Assembly (NCBI GenBank): GCA_905233785.1 | Contig: CAJOCV010000048.1 | Coordinates: forward strand, 1-10,999 | DNA from: an uncultured Oscillospiraceae bacterium | Lineage (GTDB): Bacteria; Bacillota; Clostridia; Oscillospirales; Oscillospiraceae | DNA: 10,999 nt | Reading direction: 5' to 3' | Part shown: positions 6,600 through 10,999 of the stretch, piece by piece | Layout of the letters: every line of letters begins with the position of its first letter | Numbering within the stretch: position 1 is the stretch's first letter | The notes under the pieces: model-generated | The model's database searches: none | What the model was told of the DNA's origin: nothing | The model's input: the letters and a program-made list of their open reading frames with translations, nothing else | Translations under genes and position numbers: made by a program

Positions 6600-6628
6600 A
6601 CTTTATCACAGTCCGCGCCAAATTACAA
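6600..6628 (-). promoter_or_regulatory. Promoter for the lipoprotein-transglutaminase operon
   Basis: On the minus strand TTGTAA (plus-strand 6623-6628) and TAAAGT (6600-6605) are separated by 17 bases. A transcript would start near 6593, leaving about 29 bases before the ATG at 6564. Both hexamers differ from consensus at a few positions, but spacing and placement are good. Confidence 0.45.
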
Positions 6629-6707
6629 CACAGTGGCAGAAACTCCGGCGCAAAATCTGTTTTTTTCCGCTTTCCGTCTTCCTTTTTGTAAACTTTTATG
6701 ATACGAT

Positions 6708-6819
6708 GTACCTGTTGAGTCCGCCCCAATCCCAAGGGGAGCTCAAGAGGGGGACGACTCCGATTTTTGCCGCGCGCCCCCCTACGGTTTCGTCACCCGC
6801 GGGCGGACGGAACAGGTAC
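6708..6819 (+). ncRNA. Candidate structured leader or small RNA upstream of rlmB
   Basis: A long stem encloses the region. GTACCTGTT (6708-6716) pairs perfectly with AACAGGTAC (6811-6819). After a 2x2 internal loop (GA/GG), GTCCGCCC (6719-6726) pairs with GGGCGGAC (6801-6808). Inside, 6749-6757 pairs with 6790-6798 (GGG and GACGA around one mismatch), and a short CCG/CGG closes the tip. A CCCC/GGGG hairpin (6724-6739) could compete with the outer stem. TATGAT or TACGAT (6697-6707) just before it could be a -10 box, without a good -35. I could not match it to a known riboswitch, T-box, SRP or 6S consensus. It may be a cis leader of the methyltransferase gene, an independent RNA or a palindromic mobile repeat. 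Confidence 0.45.
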
Positions 6820-6862
6820 GACAGGATAAAGCTATATCATCATAGGATGGAGTATATCAGCC

Positions 6863-7642
6863 GTGGAGAACAACAAGCAGGGAATCCAAAACGAGATCGT
6901 CGAAGGGCGCAACGCCGTGATGGAGGCGCTCCGTGCCGGGCGCGCCATCGACAAGCTCTTTATCAGCAAGGGCGAGGTGGACCGCACGCTGGGGCACATT
7001 GCCTCCGCCGCGCGGGACAAGGGCATTGTCGTCGTCGAATGCGACCGCCGCAAGCTGGATTTTATGAGTCTGACCCATGCCCATCAGGGCGTGATTGCCG
7101 TGTGCGCCGTGCGGGAATACTGCACGGTGGACGAGCTTTTCGCCATTGCCGGGGAGCGGGGCGAGGCGCCCTTTCTCATCGTCTGCGACGAAATCAGCGA
7201 CGGGCACAATCTGGGCGCGATCATCCGCTCCGCGGAGTGCGCCGGGGCGCATGGGATCATTATCCCCAAGCGCCGCAGCGCGGGGCTGACCGCCATTGTG
7301 GACAAGGCCAGCGCCGGCGCGGCCGAGCACATGGCCATCGCGCGGGTGCCGAACCTGCCGGGCACGATCCGCGAGCTGAAGGAGCGCGGACTGTGGATTT
7401 ACGGCACGGCGGCGGACGGGCAGTCCGACCTCTGGCACACGGATTTTACGGGGCCGCTGGCTCTCGTGATCGGCTCTGAGGGAGACGGGATGGGTCGCCT
7501 GGTCTCCGAGAGCTGCGACTTTATCGTAAGCCTGCCGATGAAGGGGCGCGTCAGCTCGCTCAACGCCTCCGCCGCGGCCGCCATCACGATGTACGAGGTA
7601 TTAAGACAACGCAGCGCTGCGCCGCAAAGCGCGGCTCGATGA
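6863..7642 (+). CDS. rlmB: TrmH/SpoU-family 23S rRNA 2'-O-ribose methyltransferase, RlmB-like
   Basis: 259 residues, a usual RlmB length. Predicted to methylate a ribose 2'-OH in 23S rRNA (G2251 in E. coli numbering for RlmB) using S-adenosylmethionine. The N-terminal substrate-binding domain (10-95) begins with EIVEGRNAVMEAL, typical of RlmB, and includes HQGVIAV (74-80). The SPOUT knot domain shows all three motifs: motif 1 at 109-122 (DEISDGHNLGAIIR, N116 and R122), motif 2 GSEGDGM (204-210) and motif 3 LPMKGRVSSLNAS (224-236, N234). The start is GTG at 6863, with GGATGGAG about 10 bases upstream; the first in-frame upstream stop is at 6827-6829. It lies 183 bases before the large membrane protein gene with no obvious terminator between, so cotranscription is possible. 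Which nucleotide it modifies is inferred from the family. Confidence 0.9.
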   Translation: MENNKQGIQNEIVEGRNAVMEALRAGRAIDKLFISKGEVDRTLGHIASAARDKGIVVVECDRRKLDFMSLTHAHQGVIAVCAVREYCTVDELFAIAGERGEAPFLIVCDEISDGHNLGAIIRSAECAGAHGIIIPKRRSAGLTAIVDKASAGAAEHMAIARVPNLPGTIRELKERGLWIYGTAADGQSDLWHTDFTGPLALVIGSEGDGMGRLVSESCDFIVSLPMKGRVSSLNASAAAAITMYEVLRQRSAAPQSAAR

Positions 7643-7711
7643 ACAGGCGCCGACGCCGCTTGCTTTCCTGTGCGCGAGATCCGGGAAGGGGAATCCGTCG
7701 AAGGCTGATTC

Positions 7712-7735
7712 CGGGCTTCTCGGGCGAGAAGCCCG
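7712..7735. other. Perfect 10-bp GC-rich hairpin between rlmB and the large membrane protein gene
   Basis: CGGGCTTCTC (7712-7721) pairs perfectly with GAGAAGCCCG (7726-7735) around a GGGC loop. The following bases (CTCGGGTC) are not a T-run, so this is not a standard terminator. It could be an mRNA processing or stabilising element, or a transcript pause site. The rest of 7643-7825 shows no convincing gene or promoter. Confidence 0.45.
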
Positions 7736-7825
7736 CTCGGGTCATGTCCGCGTCAGCGGCGGGAAAACGGCGCTGCATCTTGTCGGGCTTTCTTGAGGAA
7801 TACGCGGACAGAACCGGGGAAGAGC

Positions 7826-10819
7826 ATGGATCAGGATTTCTACAGGGAAATAGAGCCCTCGTCCCTGAGCGTGGACGACATCCTGCGGGAGTTTTATGCC
7901 CAGGAGACGGCGTCGCGCGCGCCCGAAGCGCCTTTTGCGCGCCGTGAGCCCGCCGAGAGGCAGACGCAGCGAAGTCGCGGCGGCGCGCGGCACCTCGCTC
8001 GGCAGCGCTCCGCCCCACGGAAAAAGAACAGCCGCGCGATACGCGCGAAGACGGAGAAGCCTATGGATTTTGATTCGGATAAGCAGCCCGACCTTGAGCG
8101 GGAACAGACGCCCGCGCAGGAGGAGGAAGCGCCGCGCTCGGTGGAGGATATTTTGCGCGAGTACGACCGGATTTTCGCCGAGAAGCCGGCAGAGCCGCCG
8201 ACAGAGCCGGTCACGGAGGAGCCGAAGCGCCCCGCTCCCGACGCGTCGGCGGTTCCCAAGGCCAGCGCCGCGGACTACGCCGCCTTTGCCGCGGGCTCCA
8301 GCGCCGTGGCCTCCTCGCGGGAGAAGATCAGCGCCCTGTCCTCTATGGCCGAGGAGGCGCTTGCATACATGAGCCATCTGACCGACTCGGACTATGCGCG
8401 CATGGCCGCCCCGCCGGCGCAGAGCAAGCGGGACGCCGGGGCGGAGCGCTACAATCTCAGCGGGCATGAGAGCAAAATGGTCTTCGGCGATAAGGAGCTT
8501 GATCTGAGCCCGGACGAGAGCTACACGCCGCCCGTGCAGAAGAGCGAGCCGATCTATCACTGGATCGCCGGAGAGGAGGAGCTGCCCGAGAAGCCGGCCG
8601 AGAAGCCGGGGCTTTTGCAGCGGATCATGAGCTTCAACACCGGCCTCCGTCCGGACAAAGCGCGCCCGCACAACGCGCCGACGCGCAGACTCTACGCGGG
8701 CATGCGCGGCGCGGCGCGGGCGGAAGCCGAGCCGGAGGCGGCGGTTCCGGAGGAGGCGGCGCGCTTCGACACGCCGAAGACGAAGGCGCCCGCCCCGCAG
8801 GAGGAGGATTTCAAACTCTCTGCCGATTTCGGCGCCCCCACCCCGTCCGCGCCTCCCGCCGCGGAGGCGGACGATGACGACCTCAGCTACGCCTTTGACG
8901 ACAGCGACGCGTCACCGGCGGACTACGCCCCCGAGGGGGACTACCTGCCCGACGAATACGCCGAAGCTTCGCAGGACGAGGCGCGAAAGACGCCTCTGCC
9001 CGCCCCCGAGGAAGCGCCGCGCTCAGAGCGCCGACGGCTCGAGGATGCGCTCCCTCTCAGCGAAGACGGGGACTTCCCCAGCTTCGGGCAGTACGTTTCC
9101 AGCCTGATTACCGGGACGCTGTTCCGCCTGCGCGGCTATTCCGGCAGCCCGGACTCCGTGACGATGGACACTGAGGCTGAGGATCTGGGGCCGGAGCTCA
9201 AGAGCGCCGACGCCTCGAAGTACTACGGCTCTTTTGTTCCCTCGCTGCGGATGCGCTTTCGCATTGTGCTGGGGCTGCTGGCCGTTATGGCCTGGATCAG
9301 CCTGGGGCTGCCGGTCTCCGGTATGCTGCGCACGGTGCGCGTGGCAGCGGGGATGTGCCTTGCGCTGCAGCTTGTAATCATGCTGCTCTCGCTCGACATC
9401 ATCACGAACGCCGCGGTAAATCTCGCGCGGCTTCGCTTCGGGGCGGATTCGCTCGTGACTTTCACCTGTGTGCTCACCGGCTTTGACGCGCTGGCCGTGG
9501 CGCTGGACGCCTTCGGCAGCGCCCACATGCCGCTCTGCCTGCTCTCGAGCCTCGCGCTCGCGGGACTTTTGTATTCCTCGCTGCTCTCGGCAAGGGGGCT
9601 GCGCAAGGCGCTGCGGGTGCCCTCCATCGCCAAACGCTGTTACAGCGTGACCGGGGAGTCCTCCTTCAAGGGCAAGGGCATCACCCTTCTCAAGGCTGAC
9701 CGCCCCATCGACGGCTTTGTGCGCCGCACGGAGGAGGCCGGGCCGGACGAGACCGCTTTTCTGCGCGCGGCTCCGATCCTGCTGATTGTGAGCCTTCTCT
9801 TTGCCGTCATCGTTTCCGCCGCGCGTCACGCGGGCGGCGACTTTCTGTATCTTCTCACGGCGCTGCTGACTCCGGCTGTTCCGGTGACGGCGCTGCTGTG
9901 CTTCGCGCTCCCCTTCTTCCTCGGCTCCAACCGCATCTTTTACGCGGGCGCCGCGGTGGCGGGCTGGTCAGGTCTCAGTGACGTGGGGCGCAGTCAAAAC
10001 CTCATCGTCACCGACCGCGACCTTTTCCCGGAGGGCAGCGTGGAGGTGGACACCGTGCGCATCTTCGCCGATGCCGATCCCGAACGCATCCTCTCCTACG
10101 CGGGCACGATGGTGATCGCCTCCGGCTCCGGCCTTGCCCCTTGCTTTTCCGAGCTTTTAAACCGCAACGGCGGCACCGTGCGCCATGTGGAGAACTTTGA
10201 GCTTCTTGCGGGCGGCGGCATGAAGGGCACCATCGACGGCAGCACGGTGCTCTGCGGCGGCACGGAGCTGATGCGGCTGATGAACGTGCGCATCCCTTAC
10301 CGCCTGATCGACAAGACGACCGTACTGCTCGCGGTGGACAACGTGCTCTACGGCATCTTCAACATGAAATACCTCCCCCAGCCCCAGGTGCGTGACGCGC
10401 TGGTTGGGCTGATGCGCTCGAGCCGCCACCCGGTCTTTGCGATCCGGGACTTCAACGTCAACCCCGAAATGCTGCACGAGCTCTTTGAGCTTCCTACCGA
10501 CGGCTACGATTTTCCGCCCTATCTCGATCGCTTCACGCTCTCCGAGCCCCCGGCGGAATCCGAGGCGCCTGTCGCGGCGGTCATCTGTCGGGAGGGTCTC
10601 GGTCCTTTGTCGCTGATGGCGGACATCGGGCGGAACATGTACCTTGCCACGCGCCTGAACCTGATCGTCAGCGTCCTCTCCGCCGTGATCGGCGTACTTG
10701 TTGTGTTCCTTCGCTTTCTCACGGTGGGGCAGGTCGGCATCCCGTTTCTGCTGCTCTATCTGATCCTCGCGGCGCTTCCTGTGGTGCTGTCGAGCCTGTA
10801 TCTGAGATATTTCTCATAA
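7826..10819 (+). CDS. Predicted pseudo-P-type ATPase with a long disordered N-terminal tail
   Basis: 997 residues from ATG 7826 (GGGGA 5 bases before it); a TTG at 7793 is a weaker start. Residues 1-470 are low-complexity and rich in Pro, Ala and Glu, and repeat SV(D/E)DILRE(F/Y) at 15-23 and 105-113. Membrane helices appear near 478-497, 505-525, 543-562, 567-588, 648-667, 674-699, 944-964 and 972-990. Loops after helices 4 (about 60 residues) and 6 (about 245 residues) match the A-domain and P/N-domain positions of P1B ATPases, but the A loop is much reduced. The CPC-like site reads TPAVPV (682-687). DKTGT reads TDRDLFPEG (729-737), keeping only D730. GGGMKGTIDG (797-805) matches the N-domain GxG pattern, TGD is replaced by AIRDFN (872-877), and GDGxND by CREGLG (921-926). 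ATP-driven transport is therefore unlikely; a structural, sensory or regulatory role is possible. It could be a divergent family rather than a decayed pump; the frame is intact, so it is not a pseudogene. Confidence 0.8.
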   Translation: MDQDFYREIEPSSLSVDDILREFYAQETASRAPEAPFARREPAERQTQRSRGGARHLARQRSAPRKKNSRAIRAKTEKPMDFDSDKQPDLEREQTPAQEEEAPRSVEDILREYDRIFAEKPAEPPTEPVTEEPKRPAPDASAVPKASAADYAAFAAGSSAVASSREKISALSSMAEEALAYMSHLTDSDYARMAAPPAQSKRDAGAERYNLSGHESKMVFGDKELDLSPDESYTPPVQKSEPIYHWIAGEEELPEKPAEKPGLLQRIMSFNTGLRPDKARPHNAPTRRLYAGMRGAARAEAEPEAAVPEEAARFDTPKTKAPAPQEEDFKLSADFGAPTPSAPPAAEADDDDLSYAFDDSDASPADYAPEGDYLPDEYAEASQDEARKTPLPAPEEAPRSERRRLEDALPLSEDGDFPSFGQYVSSLITGTLFRLRGYSGSPDSVTMDTEAEDLGPELKSADASKYYGSFVPSLRMRFRIVLGLLAVMAWISLGLPVSGMLRTVRVAAGMCLALQLVIMLLSLDIITNAAVNLARLRFGADSLVTFTCVLTGFDALAVALDAFGSAHMPLCLLSSLALAGLLYSSLLSARGLRKALRVPSIAKRCYSVTGESSFKGKGITLLKADRPIDGFVRRTEEAGPDETAFLRAAPILLIVSLLFAVIVSAARHAGGDFLYLLTALLTPAVPVTALLCFALPFFLGSNRIFYAGAAVAGWSGLSDVGRSQNLIVTDRDLFPEGSVEVDTVRIFADADPERILSYAGTMVIASGSGLAPCFSELLNRNGGTVRHVENFELLAGGGMKGTIDGSTVLCGGTELMRLMNVRIPYRLIDKTTVLLAVDNVLYGIFNMKYLPQPQVRDALVGLMRSSRHPVFAIRDFNVNPEMLHELFELPTDGYDFPPYLDRFTLSEPPAESEAPVAAVICREGLGPLSLMADIGRNMYLATRLNLIVSVLSAVIGVLVVFLRFLTVGQVGIPFLLLYLILAALPVVLSSLYLRYFS

Positions 10820-10823
10820 AAGA

Positions 10824-10863
10824 AGGGGCTGTGAAAAAGTCTTTTTCACAGCCCCTAAGTTTT
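10824..10863 (+). terminator. Strong intrinsic terminator of the large membrane protein gene
   Basis: A 15-bp perfect stem pairs AGGGGCTGTGAAAAA (10824-10838) with TTTTTCACAGCCCCT (10842-10856) around a GTC loop, starting 4 bases after the stop codon. AAGTTTT follows. The stem has A/T-rich inner and G/C-rich outer parts. Confidence 0.85.
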
Positions 10864-10887
10864 CAGTATCCAGTTTTCAGTTTTCAG
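10859..10887. repeat. Short GTTTTCAG direct repeats after the terminator
   Basis: GTTTTCAG occurs at 10859-10866, 10873-10880 and 10880-10887, the last two sharing one base. The stretch is AT-rich against its GC-rich surroundings and may be a small intergenic repeat. Confidence 0.6.
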
Positions 10888-10999
10888 TAAAGAAAACGAT
10901 CAAGATCGAAACAATTTGCATACGGTTTGCCCGTCATAAGAAGAACCAGCCGATCCTGCTGGCGCTTGTATGGAGTCTAACCCTTTTTTAATCGTATAA
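10888..10999. other. Right-edge intergenic sequence
   Basis: AT-richer than the preceding gene. It holds a short palindrome (CGATC-AA-GATCG near 10898-10909) and a frame ending at TAA near 10990-10992 that would encode a hydrophobic end (LLALVWSLTLF) but has no start codon or ribosome binding site. No gene can be supported before the window ends. Confidence 0.3.

Noticed and set aside
6697..6707. Plus-strand -10 boxes TATGAT and TACGAT before the structured RNA candidate
   Set aside because: No acceptable -35 hexamer is found at 16-18 bases upstream, so I do not list it as a promoter.
7639..7947. A 102-residue plus-strand frame beginning with ATGA at the rlmB stop
   Set aside because: It is Arg/Gly/Ala-rich without a domain, runs through a perfect hairpin and overlaps the start of the much better supported large gene by more than 100 bases.
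9650..9661. TGES at residues 609-612 of the large membrane protein, identical to the P-type A-domain motif
   Set aside because: It lies only about 20 residues after a membrane helix, where most of an A domain is missing, so a preserved active motif is doubtful; it may be a remnant or chance.

Overview
The window looks like a chromosomal segment of a GC-rich Clostridia member of the Bacillota (Oscillospirales-like). This is an inference from strong AGGAGG-type ribosome binding sites, a zinc-macrodomain/SirTM pair typical of Firmicutes, a Na/Pi cotransporter with a PhoU tail, and a lipoprotein plus membrane-anchored transglutaminase pair. No tRNA, rRNA, CRISPR array, transposase or phage gene was seen.

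Layout. 1-279 is non-coding, with two tandem hairpins (19-63) and a strong intrinsic terminator (147-180). 280-2056 (+) is a two-gene operon: a zinc-dependent macrodomain ADP-ribosyl hydrolase and an overlapping M-class sirtuin (SirTM) that ADP-ribosylates protein. The two should write and erase the same mark. 2077-2225 is an imperfectly palindromic repeat with a bidirectional terminator at its centre, between convergent genes. 2266-4029 (-) is the Na/Pi cotransporter, with its own TATAAT promoter. 4314-5144 (-) is a rhomboid-like membrane protein without catalytic residues and with a C-terminal zinc-binding cluster. 5231-6178 and 6175-6564 (-) are a transglutaminase-like protein and a lipoprotein that overlap by ATGA and form an envelope operon. 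6565-6862 is a divergent intergenic region with a promoter for the lipoprotein and a long stem (6708-6819) that could be a structured leader RNA. 6863-7642 (+) is an RlmB/TrmH-type 2'-O-ribose methyltransferase. 7826-10819 (+) is a 997-residue protein of unknown function, followed by a strong terminator and short repeats.

The most interesting object is the 997-residue protein. About 470 N-terminal residues are disordered, rich in Pro, Ala and Glu, and carry two copies of a short SV(D/E)DILRE(F/Y) motif. The C-terminal half has the eight-helix topology and cytosolic-loop layout of a P1B-type ATPase, but almost every catalytic motif is lost. It reads as a pseudo-P-type ATPase. A second possible pseudoenzyme, the rhomboid-like protein, lies about 2.7 kb from it.

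The 280-2056 operon appears less GC-rich than the genes to its right and sits between hairpin repeats, so it may be an acquired module. The usual SirTM partners, GcvH-L and an LplA-type lipoate ligase, are not in this window.
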